Shown piece by piece: positions 1-12,776 of a stretch of DNA of 64,000 nt; the first letter of the stretch is position 1, and each line of letters begins with the position of its first letter. The notes below the pieces were generated by a model, which was not told where the DNA came from, made no database searches, and saw only the letters and a list, made by a program, of their open reading frames with translations. The translations under genes and the position numbers were made by a program. The DNA is from an uncultured Roseburia sp. GTDB taxonomy: Bacteria > Bacillota > Clostridia > Lachnospirales > Lachnospiraceae. The DNA lies in assembly GCA_947062675.1 (NCBI GenBank), contig CAMSQM010000007.1, positions 19,605 to 83,604 of the forward strand, read 5' to 3'.

Positions 1-2
1 AA

Positions 3-380
3 CATATGCTTTCTTCTGATTATGAGACAAAGATCAGAATCAGTAAGCGGGAGCTTCTGGACTGTATCGATCGCGCTACGCTTCTGGTCAAAGAGGGAGA
101 TAAAAAGCCTATTATCATGAATGTGACCGATGAAAGTATGGAACTTAAGATTAACTCTTTTATTGGTTCCATGAAGGAAGATATCGATATCCGGAAAGAG
201 GGAAAAGATATCCTGATTGGATTTAATCCGAAGTTTTTTATTGATGCGCTGCGTGTCATCGACGAGGAGGAGGTCGTCCTTTATATGGTGAATCCCAAGG
301 CGCCCTGCTTTATCCGGGATGATGACGGGGTGTTCCTGTATCTGATTCTCCCGGTAAATTTTAATGCGGCAGGCGCCTGA
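3..380 (+). CDS. dnaN: DNA polymerase III beta sliding clamp, C-terminal part (cut by window edge)
   Basis: The reading frame is open from the left edge, so the gene starts outside the window; the ATG at 6 is internal. The roughly 125 residues match the third domain of the beta clamp, including the family's closing LYLILPVN-type strand that forms part of the protein-binding pocket (E. coli ends in a similar YVVMPMRL). The clamp encircles DNA and tethers the replicative polymerase. Its place before rlbA, recF, gyrB and gyrA is the standard origin-proximal order of Bacillota, with dnaA expected just to the left. Identification rests on both sequence and synteny. Confidence 0.9.
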   Translation, partial: HMLSSDYETKIRISKRELLDCIDRATLLVKEGDKKPIIMNVTDESMELKINSFIGSMKEDIDIRKEGKDILIGFNPKFFIDALRVIDEEEVVLYMVNPKAPCFIRDDDGVFLYLILPVNFNAAGA

Positions 381-441
381 TAAAATCAGTGATGTGTGAT
401 TATGATTGAGAGAGTTCAGGCAGAACAGGATGGTGAGGAAC

Positions 442-653
442 ATGATAAGGGTAAATATCCGGAAAGAAGAGGAATATATTAAGCTCGGGCAGGCGCTGAA
501 AAAAGCGGGTCTCGTCGGATCAGGCGTGGAAGCAAAGTTCCTGATTCAGGACGGTCTTGTGCGTGTCAACGGGGAGGTGGAATTCCAGCGCGGGAAAAAG
601 CTTTATGACGGGGATGTGGTCACATATGACGGGGAGACGCTGAAAATTAAAAA

Positions 654-657
<4 letters not shown>
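442..657 (+). CDS. rlbA: S4-domain RNA-binding protein RlbA/YaaA
   Basis: A 71-residue protein made of a single S4 RNA-binding fold: the stretch LGQALKKAGLVGSG, then a VNGEVEFQRGKKLYDGD segment typical of the loop and strand that contact RNA. The family sits between dnaN and recF in most Bacillota and is thought to act in ribosome biogenesis; its exact target is not known from sequence. I chose ATG 442 because a GAGGA lies just upstream and the S4 fold begins immediately; a TTG at 406 and an ATG at 430 in the same frame would add 12 or 4 residues without family similarity. The stop overlaps the recF start (ATGA). Confidence 0.88.
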
Positions 658-3688
<3,031 letters not shown>

Positions 3689-3712
3689 CAGACATAAATG
3701 GAGATGTGACAG

Positions 3713-6376
3713 ATGGATGACAAAATTTTTGACCAGCCTGGCGGCATTGATAAGGTGACAGAAGTAGATCTGAAAAAGACGATGGAAGAATCCTACATCG
3801 ATTATGCCATGAGCGTTATCGCCCAGCGCGCACTTCCCGATGTGCGGGACGGCTTAAAGCCGGTACAGCGCCGCGTCCTGTATTCCATGATCGAGCTCAA
3901 CAACGGACCGGATAAGCCGCACCGCAAATGTGCGCGTATTGTCGGGGATACGATGGGAAAATATCATCCGCACGGAGACAGTTCGATTTACGGGGCGCTG
4001 GTAAATATGGCGCAGGAATGGTCGTTCCGCTATCCGCTTGTGGACGGACATGGAAATTTTGGCTCGGTCGACGGGGATGGCGCTGCGGCCATGCGTTATA
4101 CGGAGGCGCGTCTGAGTAAGATTTCGATGGAAATGCTCGCGGATATCGGCAAAGATACCGTGAATTTTGCGCCGAACTTCGACGAGACGGAAAAAGAGCC
4201 GACAGTTCTTCCTTCCCGTTATCCGAATCTTCTGGTAAACGGGACAACAGGGATCGCCGTCGGAATGGCTACGAATATTCCGCCGCACAATCTCCGTGAG
4301 GTGATTGACGGAGTCGTAAAAATCATCGACAATCAGGTGCTTTATGACCGTGAGACTGAGATAGAGGAGCTGCTCGCCATCGTAAAAGGACCGGATTTTC
4401 CGACCGGCGGAACAATCTTAGGGACTGCCGGAATCAACGAGGCCTACCGCACCGGGCGCGGAAAAGTGCGCGTGCGGGCCGTCACGGACATCGAGCCGAT
4501 GGCAAACGGGAAGAACCGTATTGTTGTCACGGAACTTCCGTATATGGTAAACAAAGCCCGCCTGATTGAGAAAATAGCGGAACTGGTGCGTGATAAAAAG
4601 GTTGACGGTATCACGGATCTCAGGGATGAGTCAGACCGGCAGGGAATGCGTGTATGCATTGAACTGCGCCGGGATGTCAATCCGAATGTCATATTGAATC
4701 TTCTCTATAAGCACACACAGCTTCAGGACACATTTGGTGTGATCATGATCGCACTTGTCAATAACGAACCGAAGGTTCTGAACCTGTTTCAGATTCTGAA
4801 TTATTATCTGCTGCATCAGAAGGATGTCGTCACACGGCGGACAAAATATGAGCTGAACAGGGCGCAGGAGAGGGCACATATTCTGCAGGGTCTGCTGACT
4901 GCGCTTGATCATATCGACGAAGTGATCAGCATTATCCGCAGCAGCCGCAGTACGCCGGAGGCGAAAGAACGGCTGATGGAGCGTTTTTTACTGACGGAGG
5001 TACAGGCGCAGGCAATTGTTGATATGCGTCTGCGCGCGCTGACAGGTCTGGAACGCGAAAAGCTGGAGGCGGAGTACGCTGAGCTGATGGAACGCATCGG
5101 CGAACTGCAGGCGATTCTCGCGGATGAAAAGCGTCTTCTCGGCGTGATAAGGGAGGAAATCCTTGTCATTGCAGAGAAATTCGGAGATGACAGGCGCACG
5201 GCGATCGGTTTTGATGAGTATGATATTTCGATGGAAGATCTGATTCCGGTGACAAACACCGTAATCACAATGACCAGGCTTGGATACATCAAGCGCATGA
5301 GTCTTGATAATTTCCGCGCCCAGAACCGTGGTGGCAAGGGTATCCGGGGTATGGAAACGATCGGGGATGACTATATTGAAGAACTGCTGATGACGACTTC
5401 TCATCATTATATGATGTTTTTTACAAGCACTGGGCGTGTTTATCGCATGAAAGCGTATGAGATTCCGGAGGCGGGACGAACGGCGCGGGGAACCGCAATT
5501 ATCAATCTGCTCCAGCTTCAGCCCGGTGAAAAAATTACAGCTGTGATTCCGATCCGTGAGTATACCGAGGGACATTTTCTGTTTATGGCGACCAGGAGGG
5601 GAATTGTAAAGAAAACGCCGATCACGGATTACGCAAATGTTCGCAAAACGGGGCTTGCAGCGATCAGTCTGCGCGAGGATGACGAGCTGATCGAGGTCAA
5701 AAAAACAGATAACAATCAGGATATCTTTCTTGTCACAAAGTACGGTCAGTGCATCCGTTTCCGGGAGACCGATGTCCGCAAAACAGGCAGGATGTCGATG
5801 GGTGTTATCGGAATGAATCTTGCGGACGGTGATGAGGTGATCGGAATGCAGATGGAATCCCAGGGAGAATCTCTTCTGATTGTCTCGGAGAGAGGGCTGG
5901 GAAAATGTACCATGATCTCCGAATTTTCAGCCCAGAACCGCGGCGGCAAGGGAGTCAAATGTTATAAAATCACGGAAAAGACCGGAAATATCGTCGGTGT
6001 GAAAGCTGTCAATCTGGACGACGAAATTATGCTGATCACAACCGAGGGAATTATTATCCGGATCAAGGTGAGCGATACGACACTGCTTGGGCGTATAACT
6101 TCCGGCGTCAAACTGATAAATCTGGATGAAAATGTGACGGTTGCGAGCATTGCAAAGGTGAAAGAGGATAAGAGCCTTCTGGAGGAAGCGGATACACTGG
6201 AGCTTCTGACTGACGAGGAGGAAGCCAGGAGTGTGGCAAAGGCTGCGGAGAATGCAAAGAAGGCTGCCGGCAGGATTACGGAGACGAATGAAGAATTGAT
6301 GAAAGAATTGCTTGAGAGGGCAGAGGCAGATCAGGAAAAGGAAGAGGAGGAAGAGCTGCCGGAGGAACCTTCATGA
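3713..6376 (+). CDS. gyrA: DNA gyrase subunit A
   Basis: 887 residues. The breakage-reunion domain contains [10 protein letters not shown] with the catalytic tyrosine at about residue 129 and the quinolone-pocket segment [13 protein letters not shown]. The beta-pinwheel carries a GyrA box QNRGGKG at about residue 537, which marks gyrase rather than topoisomerase IV; a second QNRGGKG occurs at about 741 in a later blade. The C-terminal tail of about 70 residues is acidic and alanine/glutamate rich, as in many clostridial GyrA proteins. It lies 24 bases after gyrB and ends before a strong terminator, so it closes the replication operon. Confidence 0.97.
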   Translation: MDDKIFDQPGGIDKVTEVDLKKTMEESYIDYAMSVIAQRALPDVRDGLKPVQRRVLYSMIELNNGPDKPHRKCARIVGDTMGKYHPHGDSSIYGALVNMAQEWSFRYPLVDGHGNFGSVDGDGAAAMRYTEARLSKISMEMLADIGKDTVNFAPNFDETEKEPTVLPSRYPNLLVNGTTGIAVGMATNIPPHNLREVIDGVVKIIDNQVLYDRETEIEELLAIVKGPDFPTGGTILGTAGINEAYRTGRGKVRVRAVTDIEPMANGKNRIVVTELPYMVNKARLIEKIAELVRDKKVDGITDLRDESDRQGMRVCIELRRDVNPNVILNLLYKHTQLQDTFGVIMIALVNNEPKVLNLFQILNYYLLHQKDVVTRRTKYELNRAQERAHILQGLLTALDHIDEVISIIRSSRSTPEAKERLMERFLLTEVQAQAIVDMRLRALTGLEREKLEAEYAELMERIGELQAILADEKRLLGVIREEILVIAEKFGDDRRTAIGFDEYDISMEDLIPVTNTVITMTRLGYIKRMSLDNFRAQNRGGKGIRGMETIGDDYIEELLMTTSHHYMMFFTSTGRVYRMKAYEIPEAGRTARGTAIINLLQLQPGEKITAVIPIREYTEGHFLFMATRRGIVKKTPITDYANVRKTGLAAISLREDDELIEVKKTDNNQDIFLVTKYGQCIRFRETDVRKTGRMSMGVIGMNLADGDEVIGMQMESQGESLLIVSERGLGKCTMISEFSAQNRGGKGVKCYKITEKTGNIVGVKAVNLDDEIMLITTEGIIIRIKVSDTTLLGRITSGVKLINLDENVTVASIAKVKEDKSLLEEADTLELLTDEEEARSVAKAAENAKKAAGRITETNEELMKELLERAEADQEKEEEEELPEEPS

Positions 6377-6422
6377 CCGGAATTGTTTTAAGGAGCATTT
6401 TGAAAAAAGAAGATGGCAGAAG

Positions 6423-6468
6423 AATAAGAGCGGATTTCCGGCAGGCAGTCCGCTCTTATTCCGTTTTA
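6423..6468 (+). terminator. Rho-independent terminator after gyrA
   Basis: A perfect 12-bp inverted repeat (AATAAGAGCGGA at 6423-6434 and TCCGCTCTTATT at 6449-6460) with a 14-base loop is followed by CCGTTTTA. It lies 46 bases after the gyrA stop and ends the replication operon. The T run is short, so termination may be incomplete. Confidence 0.8.
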
Positions 6469-6556
6469 TCTCAATGCCGGTATGCGGTTTTTGAAAAACC
6501 AGGCTTTCCGGAGCAGGTCCTGCGATCACGTGGAAAATGAGTTTTGTCCCGGACTA

Positions 6557-6585
6557 TTTACATTCCGTGGAACAGATGTTATAGT
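6557..6585 (+). promoter_or_regulatory. Sigma-A promoter of the pantothenate operon
   Basis: TTTACA at 6557-6562 and TATAGT at 6580-6585 are separated by exactly 17 bases, a near-consensus housekeeping promoter. It is the only good candidate in the roughly 400-base gap between gyrA and panG; apart from the gyrA terminator I see no gene or RNA there. The transcript would carry a leader of about 200 bases ahead of panG, in which I recognise no riboswitch. Confidence 0.75.
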
Positions 6586-6800
6586 AAATCCGGTGGGCAG
6601 CGACACTGCGCGGATCATATTCTCCACACAGAAATGATACCGCAAAGATCTGCGCGCCATATCGGGAAAGATGAATAAAACGATCGGGAGATTGCCTGTA
6701 TCCGGCGGCGTACAGTGACCGGGGTTCCGGAGCTGATACGGCGGGGAATGGGATGATCGCATACTGCTTCCGGAAGGGGGCGTTCGTCAGATTGGACAGT

Positions 6801-7697
6801 ATGCAGATTGGTTTTATCGGCGCCGGGAAAGCCGGCGTATCACTTGGAAAATATTTTAAGGAAAAGGGCGTCAGCGTAGGAGGTTATTACAGCAAAAGCC
6901 CTGAGTCTGCCCGCTGGGCGGCAGATTTTACAGAGACGACACAATATGAATGTTTGCAGGATATTATAAGCAGCTGCGATCTGCTTTTATTTACCGTACC
7001 GGATGGTGTGATCGGGGAAGTCTGGGAACAGGCCATGCCGTACATTTCCGGTAAAATCGTCGGTCACTGCAGCGGTCTTCACAGTTCGAAAATCTTTTCT
7101 GATGCAGGTAAGGTTAAATGCCGCGCCTGTTCCATACATCCTCTTTCTGCGATCAGCAGCAGGGAGAGCTCTTATAAGGAGCTTTCCGGTGTGCTCTTTA
7201 CGCTCGAGGGAGAGGAGACAGTGATCCCCATTATTGAGAAAATGTTCCGGGATATGGGAAACCGGACAAGAATTATTTCAGCGGAAAACAAAATAAAATA
7301 CCACGCCGCCGCCGCGCTTGCATCCAATTATATGACGGGCCTTTTTTCCATGGCGCAGAGCCTGTTTCTGGAATGCGGGTTTGAGGAAAAAGAGGCGGAG
7401 AGGGAACTGTATGCGCTGTCGAAAGGCAATCTGGACCATATCAGGAATCAGGGATGTGTGGATGCCCTGACGGGTCCTGTGGAGCGGAATGACGCCTGTA
7501 CAGTGAAAAAACATCTGGATGCCCTGGATCCCGGAATGAGGGAAGTATACCGGAAAAATGCGCAGTATCTGGTCACTCTGGCGGAACGGAAGCATCCGGG
7601 GAGGGATTATACCGCGGTCAGGGAGATCTGCGGCAGTATGGAAGGAAAACAGAAAGAATATGCACAGACAGCAGGTGCGGAAATGAGGAAGCTATGA
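6801..7697 (+). CDS. panG: PanG-type ketopantoate reductase (DUF2520 Rossmann protein)
   Basis: About 298 residues. The N-terminus is a Rossmann NAD(P)-binding fold starting [13 protein letters not shown], followed by a DUF2520-type helical domain (HPLSAIS, then AALASNYM and GPVERND). This family includes PanG, an alternative ketopantoate reductase described in Francisella, which makes pantoate when panE is missing. Being the first gene of an operon with panB, panC and panD supports that role strongly. The start is uncertain: ATG 6801 fits the fold, TTG 6792 has GGAAGGGGG 11 bases upstream, and ATG 6753 would add 16 residues. The stop overlaps panB (ATGA). Confidence 0.82.
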   Translation: MQIGFIGAGKAGVSLGKYFKEKGVSVGGYYSKSPESARWAADFTETTQYECLQDIISSCDLLLFTVPDGVIGEVWEQAMPYISGKIVGHCSGLHSSKIFSDAGKVKCRACSIHPLSAISSRESSYKELSGVLFTLEGEETVIPIIEKMFRDMGNRTRIISAENKIKYHAAAALASNYMTGLFSMAQSLFLECGFEEKEAERELYALSKGNLDHIRNQGCVDALTGPVERNDACTVKKHLDALDPGMREVYRKNAQYLVTLAERKHPGRDYTAVREICGSMEGKQKEYAQTAGAEMRKL

Positions 7698-8521
7698 AGA
7701 ATACAATACTTACACTTCAGAAGTGCAAAGAGAACCATGAAAAGACCGTTATGGTGACAGCCTATGATTATACCACGGCAAAGATTATGGATGAGTCGGG
7801 CGTAAATATGATCCTGGTGGGCGATTCGCTCGGCATGACGATGCTCGGCTATGAGGATACGCTTTCTGTCACGATGGAAGACATGATTCATCACTCGGCA
7901 GCCGTGGCGAGGGGAATTGAGAGTGCGTTTCTGGTGACGGATATGCCGTTTATGTCGTATCAGACATCTGTCTACGATGCGGTTGTAAATGCCGGAAGAC
8001 TTATGAAAGAAGGGAGGGCCAATGCAGTCAAGCTGGAGGGAGGAGCAGAATTTGCACCGCATATTGAGGCAATCGTTAAGGCCTCAATCCCGGTTGTGGC
8101 CCACATCGGGCTGACGCCGCAGTCAGTCAATGCGTTCGGTGGTTTTAAGGTTCAGGGAAAAGACGAGGCGGCCGCGAAAAAGCTGATTTCAGATGCAAAA
8201 ACACTGGAGGAAGCCGGCGCCTGCATGGTGGTGATGGAATGTGTGCCCGCTAAGCTTGCAAAGATTGTCACGGAATCACTGAAGATTCCGACGATCGGAA
8301 TCGGCGCTGGGCCGCACTGCGACGCACAGGTGCTGGTCTATCAGGATCTGCTGGCGCTGTACGGCGGATTTAAGCCAAAGTTTGTCAAAGTGTTTGCGAA
8401 CGCAGGGGATGTGATGCGCGAGGGAATGAGGGCTTACATAAAAGAGACAAAAGAAGGTACATTTCCCGCGGAGGAGCACTGTTTTAAAATCGAGGATTCG
8501 GTGATAGAAAAACTGTACTGA
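7694..8521 (+). CDS. panB: 3-methyl-2-oxobutanoate hydroxymethyltransferase
   Basis: 275 residues, normal for PanB. It carries the signature [19 protein letters not shown] near residue 40, including the Mg2+-binding aspartate, and the later VKLEGG and [17 protein letters not shown] segments. The enzyme transfers a hydroxymethyl group from 5,10-methylenetetrahydrofolate to 2-oxoisovalerate to give ketopantoate, the substrate of the upstream panG product. Its start codon overlaps the panG stop and panC follows 45 bases later, so the genes are translated from one message. Confidence 0.97.
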   Translation: MKNTILTLQKCKENHEKTVMVTAYDYTTAKIMDESGVNMILVGDSLGMTMLGYEDTLSVTMEDMIHHSAAVARGIESAFLVTDMPFMSYQTSVYDAVVNAGRLMKEGRANAVKLEGGAEFAPHIEAIVKASIPVVAHIGLTPQSVNAFGGFKVQGKDEAAAKKLISDAKTLEEAGACMVVMECVPAKLAKIVTESLKIPTIGIGAGPHCDAQVLVYQDLLALYGGFKPKFVKVFANAGDVMREGMRAYIKETKEGTFPAEEHCFKIEDSVIEKLY

Positions 8522-8566
8522 AAACATAGCGGGATGAAAAAATTCAGGGCAGAGAGGGAGGAATAT

Positions 8567-9409
8567 ATGCAGATTGCAGTGACAATAGAAGAAGTAAGAA
8601 AACAGGTCCGTGCGTGGAAGCAGGAGGGATTAACGGTGGGTCTGGTGCCGACAATGGGGTATCTGCACGAAGGTCACACCAGTCTGATGGACGCGGCGCG
8701 GGAAAATGACAGGATTGTCGTCAGCATATTTGTCAATCCGATGCAGTTCGGGCCGAATGAGGATCTTGCCAGCTATCCAAGAGATCTGAAACATGATGTG
8801 GAGCTGTGTGAGAAACATGGCGTGGATCTGGTATTTCATCCGTCGCCGGAGGAGATGTACGGGGGAGAATTTTATTCCTATGTGGATATGAACGTGCTGA
8901 CGCAGGAACTCTGCGGGCTGAGCAGACCGGTACATTTCAGGGGTGTGTGTACGGTGGTGACAAAGCTCTTCAATATTGTGACACCGGACAGAGCATATTT
9001 CGGGCAGAAAGATGCGCAGCAGCTTGCAGTCATCCGGCGCATGGTAAAAGATCTGAACATGCCGCTCACCGTCGTCGGATGTCCGATTATCCGTGAGGCC
9101 GACGGACTCGCGAAAAGTTCACGCAATACTTATCTTACGCCGGAAGAGAGAACAGCGGCGCTCGTTTTAAGCCGCTCCGTTTTCCTTGGAAAGGAAATGG
9201 CGGAACAGGGGGAGAAGGACTGTGGAAAAATCACGTCCGCGATGACTGCGCTGATCAGAAAGGAGCCTCTGGCGGAGATCGACTATGTAAAGATAGTGGA
9301 TGCGGATACGATGCAGCAGGTGGAAGAAATCAGGGGAGCGGTTCTCGGAGCAGTCGCGGTGAGAATCGGTACCACCAGACTGATTGATAACTTTATGACA
9401 GGGATATAA
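8567..9409 (+). CDS. panC: Pantothenate synthetase (pantoate--beta-alanine ligase)
   Basis: 280 residues from ATG 8567, which has AGAGGGAGG seven bases upstream; an in-frame ATG at 8534 lacks a site and adds sequence outside the family. The nucleotidyltransferase signature [10 protein letters not shown] includes HEGH at residues 34-37, and the KMSKS-like loop appears as AKSSRNTYL. The enzyme activates pantoate with ATP and joins it to beta-alanine, which the next gene supplies, giving pantothenate, the precursor of coenzyme A. Confidence 0.97.
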   Translation: MQIAVTIEEVRKQVRAWKQEGLTVGLVPTMGYLHEGHTSLMDAARENDRIVVSIFVNPMQFGPNEDLASYPRDLKHDVELCEKHGVDLVFHPSPEEMYGGEFYSYVDMNVLTQELCGLSRPVHFRGVCTVVTKLFNIVTPDRAYFGQKDAQQLAVIRRMVKDLNMPLTVVGCPIIREADGLAKSSRNTYLTPEERTAALVLSRSVFLGKEMAEQGEKDCGKITSAMTALIRKEPLAEIDYVKIVDADTMQQVEEIRGAVLGAVAVRIGTTRLIDNFMTGI

Positions 9410-9440
9410 AAGGGAAGATGGCAGGGGAAGCGAAAAGATT

Positions 9441-9827
9441 ATGACGATCACAATGTTAAAAGCAAAGATACACCGGGCTACTGTGACGCAGGCGGAGCTG
9501 GACTATGTGGGCAGCATTACCGTGGACGCCGCTCTGCTCGCAGAATCCGGGATTCTGGAATATGAAAAAGTACAGATAGTGGATGTGAATAATGGTGCCC
9601 GTTTTGAGACATACACGATTGCCGGGGATCCAGGGAGCGGCGTTATGTGTTTAAACGGGGCGGCGGCCCGTATGGTGCAGCCCGGCGATAAAATTATTCT
9701 GATGGCTTACGCGCAGGTGACGCCGGAGGAGGCGGAAGAGATGCGGCCGAAAGTCCTCTTTGTGGATGAACATAACAGGATTACGGAAGTTACAGATTAC
9801 GAGAAACACGGACTCATCCGCCATTAG
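9441..9827 (+). CDS. panD: Aspartate 1-decarboxylase proenzyme
   Basis: 128 residues, standard length. The self-cleavage site is plain: YVGSI with Gly24-Ser25, where serine becomes the pyruvoyl cofactor. Other conserved parts are the [11 protein letters not shown] strand and the [12 protein letters not shown] loop. The enzyme decarboxylates aspartate to beta-alanine for panC. As the last gene of the pan operon it completes a full route to pantothenate. An overlapping 83-codon frame across its end (9760-10011) is not a gene; that stretch runs into the downstream riboswitch. Confidence 0.97.
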   Translation: MTITMLKAKIHRATVTQAELDYVGSITVDAALLAESGILEYEKVQIVDVNNGARFETYTIAGDPGSGVMCLNGAAARMVQPGDKIILMAYAQVTPEEAEEMRPKVLFVDEHNRITEVTDYEKHGLIRH

Positions 9828-9837
9828 GATATACGAA

Positions 9838-10058
9838 CCGGATAAGCTTAAAAACAGAGTTGACGAACCGGCCGGGAAAGATTATGATAGTACCGGATTG
9901 TCCGGGGAAACAGGGGAAGATCCTGTGCGAGCCCGTCGCCGTGAGGTATTGCAGAATACTGTCAGCCTGACCGGAATTAAGCCACGTTCCGGAAAAAAGT
10001 CATTGGAATAATCATTCTGAGAAGGCCGGATGACAGAATGCCAAGCCGGAATATCCGG
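9838..10058 (+). promoter_or_regulatory. Cobalamin riboswitch-like leader
   Basis: The stretch from 9903 reads GGGGAAACAGGGGAAGATCC, then CTGTGCGAGCCCGTCGCCG and TGA. This follows the B12-riboswitch core (GGGAAcacGGTGnnAATCC, CaGCCCcCGCtaCtGTGA), with P3 arms ACAGG/CCTGT in the right places. A variable region follows, then GAATGCCAAGCCGGAATATCC at 10035-10056, which resembles the closing GCCAaGCCaGgAnACC element. CCGGAT at 9838 can pair with ATCCGG at 10053 as P1. Just after, GGATC-ATCC-GATCC (10057-10070) could serve as the switching hairpin. The downstream genes fit B12 uptake. Some core bases deviate, so a covariance search is needed for certainty. Confidence 0.75.
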
Positions 10059-10132
10059 ATCATCCGATCCCTGAACTGATACCGCGGGCGCCGGTTTTTA
10101 CGGGGAAATATATCATAAGGAGAATTGCGGAT

Positions 10133-10588
10133 ATGCAGATGAATTGCAGGAAGAAAATGTTGTCATTCATCCTCTGTATGGTGCTGACTGTGGCTGTGGC
10201 GCTGTGTACAACGGGTTGTAATGGCGGTAAAGAGACACAGGATCCGGCTGGTACAGGGCAGAATACCTGGGAAGACGGGAGTGTGATCGGCGAGGGAAGC
10301 AGGGAATTTTCCCTTACCGTCACTGACAAAGACGGGAAGGAAACACATCTTACCGTCCGCACTGAAAAAGAGACTGTCGGCGAGGCGCTGACGGAACACG
10401 GGGTGATTGCCGGGGAGGACAGTGAGTACGGCCTGTTTGTGAAAACAGTCAACGGCCTCACGGTGGATTACGACGCGGACGGAGCTTACTGGGCATTTTA
10501 TGTCAATGATGAGTATGCGCAGACAGGCGTCGACAGCACGGCCATAGCGGAGGGCGAGAGCTATTCCTTTAAGGTGGAACAGGGTTGA
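10133..10588 (+). CDS. DUF4430 (transcobalamin-like) lipoprotein, probable B12-uptake partner
   Basis: 151 residues. A basic start and hydrophobic segment (about residues 10-27) lead to a lipobox-like TTGC with Cys29, so the protein is probably a membrane-anchored surface lipoprotein. The rest is one DUF4430 domain, a small beta-rich fold also found at the C-terminus of transcobalamin and intrinsic factor; the WAFYVNDEYAQTGVDST segment is typical. AAGGAG lies 10 bases before the ATG. It follows the cobalamin-riboswitch-like leader and overlaps an ECF S component by four bases. I infer that it presents cobalamin or a precursor to the transporter; the ligand is not proven. Confidence 0.75.
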   Translation: MQMNCRKKMLSFILCMVLTVAVALCTTGCNGGKETQDPAGTGQNTWEDGSVIGEGSREFSLTVTDKDGKETHLTVRTEKETVGEALTEHGVIAGEDSEYGLFVKTVNGLTVDYDADGAYWAFYVNDEYAQTGVDSTAIAEGESYSFKVEQG

Positions 10589-11106
10589 AACAGCTTAGCG
10601 CGCGGGAAATTGTTGTTTTTGCAATGCTGGGAGCCGTGATGTATGTTTCCAAGCTTGTGATGGAAGTTGTGCCCAATGTGCATCTGCTCGGCGTGCTGAC
10701 TGTCGCATATACCGTGGTTTACCGGTGGAAAGCGCTGTATCCCATATACATTTATGTGCTGCTGAACGGGGTATTTTATGGATTTGCAGCGTGGTGGATT
10801 CCGTACCTGTATGTGTGGGCCATTCTCTGGGGAGTTGTGATGCTCCTGCCGGAACGGATGCCTGGTAAAATAAGGCCTCTGATCTATATGAGTGTATGCG
10901 CGGCGCATGGTTTTCTTTTCGGAACTCTCTACGCGCCTGTACATGCCATCCTCTACGGGCTGAGTCTGAAGGGGACAGTGGCCTGGATTCTTGCAGGACT
11001 GCCGTGGGACGCTGTCCACGGAATCAGTAATTTTTTCTGTGGAATACTGATTCTGCCGGTTATATCAGTTTTAAGACTGGCGGAAAAGAATGCCGGGAGA
11101 AACTGA
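10585..11106 (+). CDS. ECF transporter S component, predicted cobalamin-type
   Basis: 173 residues with about six hydrophobic segments and an N-terminal EIVVFAMLGAVM stretch, the small-residue helix by which S components dock on EcfT. Such proteins bind a vitamin and use a shared EcfA/EcfA'/EcfT module, which is not in this window. The start is a TTG overlapping the stop of the lipoprotein gene, so translation is coupled. The riboswitch-like leader and the DUF4430 partner point to cobalamin, similar in concept to CbrT of lactobacilli. A different corrinoid or substrate cannot be excluded. Confidence 0.72.
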   Translation: MKQLSAREIVVFAMLGAVMYVSKLVMEVVPNVHLLGVLTVAYTVVYRWKALYPIYIYVLLNGVFYGFAAWWIPYLYVWAILWGVVMLLPERMPGKIRPLIYMSVCAAHGFLFGTLYAPVHAILYGLSLKGTVAWILAGLPWDAVHGISNFFCGILILPVISVLRLAEKNAGRN

Positions 11107-11128
11107 GCTGTTTCCGGAACATATAAGG

Positions 11129-11165
11129 ATACCGGAGCGGGAGATGACTGCTCCGGTATTTTTAT
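11129..11165 (+). terminator. Rho-independent terminator after the ECF operon
   Basis: ATACCGGAGC (11129-11138) and GCTCCGGTAT (11150-11159) form a perfect 10-bp stem followed by a T run (TTTTTA). It closes the probable B12-uptake operon. Confidence 0.9.
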
Positions 11166-11313
11166 AAGGAAAATGCAGGTTTCCGGCGTCCTGCGAGGGC
11201 TTTTTCCCGGGAAACCAGAGCAGCTGGAAAACGGAGAAATAAGGGATGCCGGAAAGACGGGACAAAGAGCGCGAAAACAAAACAGGAAACAGGCGGACAG
11301 AATGGAGGAACAT

Positions 11314-12159
11314 ATGATCAGAAATGTAAACACACAGATTATCGCGGACGCGGTAAAGGAAATGTGCATCGATACCAATTATTATCTTTCGGAAGATATG
11401 AGGGAGGCGATGAGAAAATCCGCAGACGGTGAAAAATCAGAGCTGGGCAGGAAGATACTGGGTCAGCTTCTGGATAATCTGAAAATTGCAGGGGAGGAGA
11501 TGATTCCGATCTGTCAGGATACCGGAATGGCTGTGATTTTTCTGGAAATCGGGCAGGATATTCATCTGGAAGGAATGGCGGTGGAAGAAGCTGTCAACGA
11601 GGGTGTGCGCGCTGGTTACAGGGATGGTTATCTGCGGAAATCCGTGGTGGGAGATCCTCTTCTGAGGGACAATACAAAGGATAATACGCCGGCTGTGGTG
11701 CATTATTCCATTGTTCCCGGAAATAAAATTACGATTACAATGGCGCCAAAGGGATTTGGCAGCGAAAATATGAGCCGGATTTTTATGCTCAAGCCTGCCG
11801 ACGGTGTGGATGGGGTAAAAGATGCAGTTCTGACGGCGGTGCGGGATGCGGGGCCGAATGCATGTCCGCCGATGGTGATCGGAGTCGGCATTGGAGGGAC
11901 TTTTGAAAAGTGTGCCATCCTGGCAAAAAAAGCGCTGGCTCGCCCTGTGAATGAGCGATCAGAGTTTTCGCACATAAGGCAGCTGGAAGAAGAACTGCTG
12001 GAATCAGTCAACCGGCTGGGAATCGGGCCCGGAGGGCTGGGAGGGACGACGACAGCTCTTGCCGTCAATATTAATACGTATCCGACTCATATTGCGGGGC
12101 TGCCTGTTGCGGTTAATATATGCTGCCATGTCAACCGGCACATGATCCGGGAACTGTAG
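11314..12159 (+). CDS. Class I fumarate hydratase, alpha subunit
   Basis: 281 residues from the ATG at 11314, with GGAGGAAC just upstream; an in-frame ATG at 11302 is the alternative. The protein matches the N-terminal part of fumarase I/tartrate dehydratase: PICQDTGMAVIF holds one [4Fe-4S]-ligand cysteine, NACPPMVIGVGIGGTFEKC supplies others. Bacteria of this group use two-subunit, oxygen-sensitive iron-sulfur fumarases to interconvert fumarate and malate. The beta subunit gene follows after 60 bases. A tartrate dehydratase cannot be fully excluded by sequence alone, but nothing nearby suggests tartrate use. Confidence 0.9.
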   Translation: MIRNVNTQIIADAVKEMCIDTNYYLSEDMREAMRKSADGEKSELGRKILGQLLDNLKIAGEEMIPICQDTGMAVIFLEIGQDIHLEGMAVEEAVNEGVRAGYRDGYLRKSVVGDPLLRDNTKDNTPAVVHYSIVPGNKITITMAPKGFGSENMSRIFMLKPADGVDGVKDAVLTAVRDAGPNACPPMVIGVGIGGTFEKCAILAKKALARPVNERSEFSHIRQLEEELLESVNRLGIGPGGLGGTTTALAVNINTYPTHIAGLPVAVNICCHVNRHMIREL

Positions 12160-12219
12160 AGGCTCACGGCCGGAAAAAACTCCGGAATGTGAGATGCACA
12201 TGGGTACAGGGAGGAAAGA

Positions 12220-12771
12220 ATGGAAAAATATATCACAGCTCCGGTGACATCGGAGAAGACAAAAGAGCTGCAGGCAGGAGATTATGTATATCTGAGCGGT
12301 ACAATCTATGTGGCGCGCGATGCCGCCCACAAAAGGATGTCGGAAGCACTCGGTCGGGGAGAAGAACTGCCTTTTGATATACGGGATTCGACAATCTATT
12401 ATATGGGCCCTTCGCCCGCAAGGGAAGGCCGCCCCATTGGTTCTGCGGGTCCCACGACAGCGACCCGCATGGATAAATACGCTCCGGCCCTTCTTGATCT
12501 TGGTCAGAAGGCCATGATAGGAAAGGGAAAGAGGAGCAGGGATGTAAAGGATGCGATTGTAAGAAACGGGGCAGTCTATTTTGCCGCTGTGGGCGGCGCC
12601 GGAGCCCTTCTCTCAAAATGTATTGTAAAATCAGAGATTGTATGTTATGAGGATCTTGGGACAGAGGCGGTCCGCAGACTGGAAGTCAGAGACTTTCCGG
12701 TGATCGTTGTCATCGACAGCGGGGGAAGGGATCTCTATGAGACGGCAGTCAGAGAGTATTGTCTGATCTGA
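12220..12771 (+). CDS. Class I fumarate hydratase, beta subunit
   Basis: 183 residues, matching the C-terminal swivel domain of class I fumarase. Conserved stretches are YYMGPSPAREGRPIGSAGPT and GGAGALLSKCIV; the GPTT/TRMDKY segment forms part of the active site. GGGAGGAAAGA precedes the ATG. It pairs with the alpha subunit upstream to form the complete enzyme. The gene ends 5 bases before the 3' end of the convergent AraC-type gene, with only a short CTGATC/GATCAG palindrome between them. Confidence 0.9.
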   Translation: MEKYITAPVTSEKTKELQAGDYVYLSGTIYVARDAAHKRMSEALGRGEELPFDIRDSTIYYMGPSPAREGRPIGSAGPTTATRMDKYAPALLDLGQKAMIGKGKRSRDVKDAIVRNGAVYFAAVGGAGALLSKCIVKSEIVCYEDLGTEAVRRLEVRDFPVIVVIDSGGRDLYETAVREYCLI

Positions 12772-12776
12772 CGGGA

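Noticed and set aside
1..400. Replication origin next to dnaN
   Set aside because: The synteny suggests that dnaA and oriC lie just to the left, but no cluster of DnaA boxes is visible inside this window.
9760..10011. 83-codon frame overlapping the end of panD
   Set aside because: It is out of frame with panD, lacks a ribosome site and runs through the riboswitch-like leader, whose structure explains the sequence.
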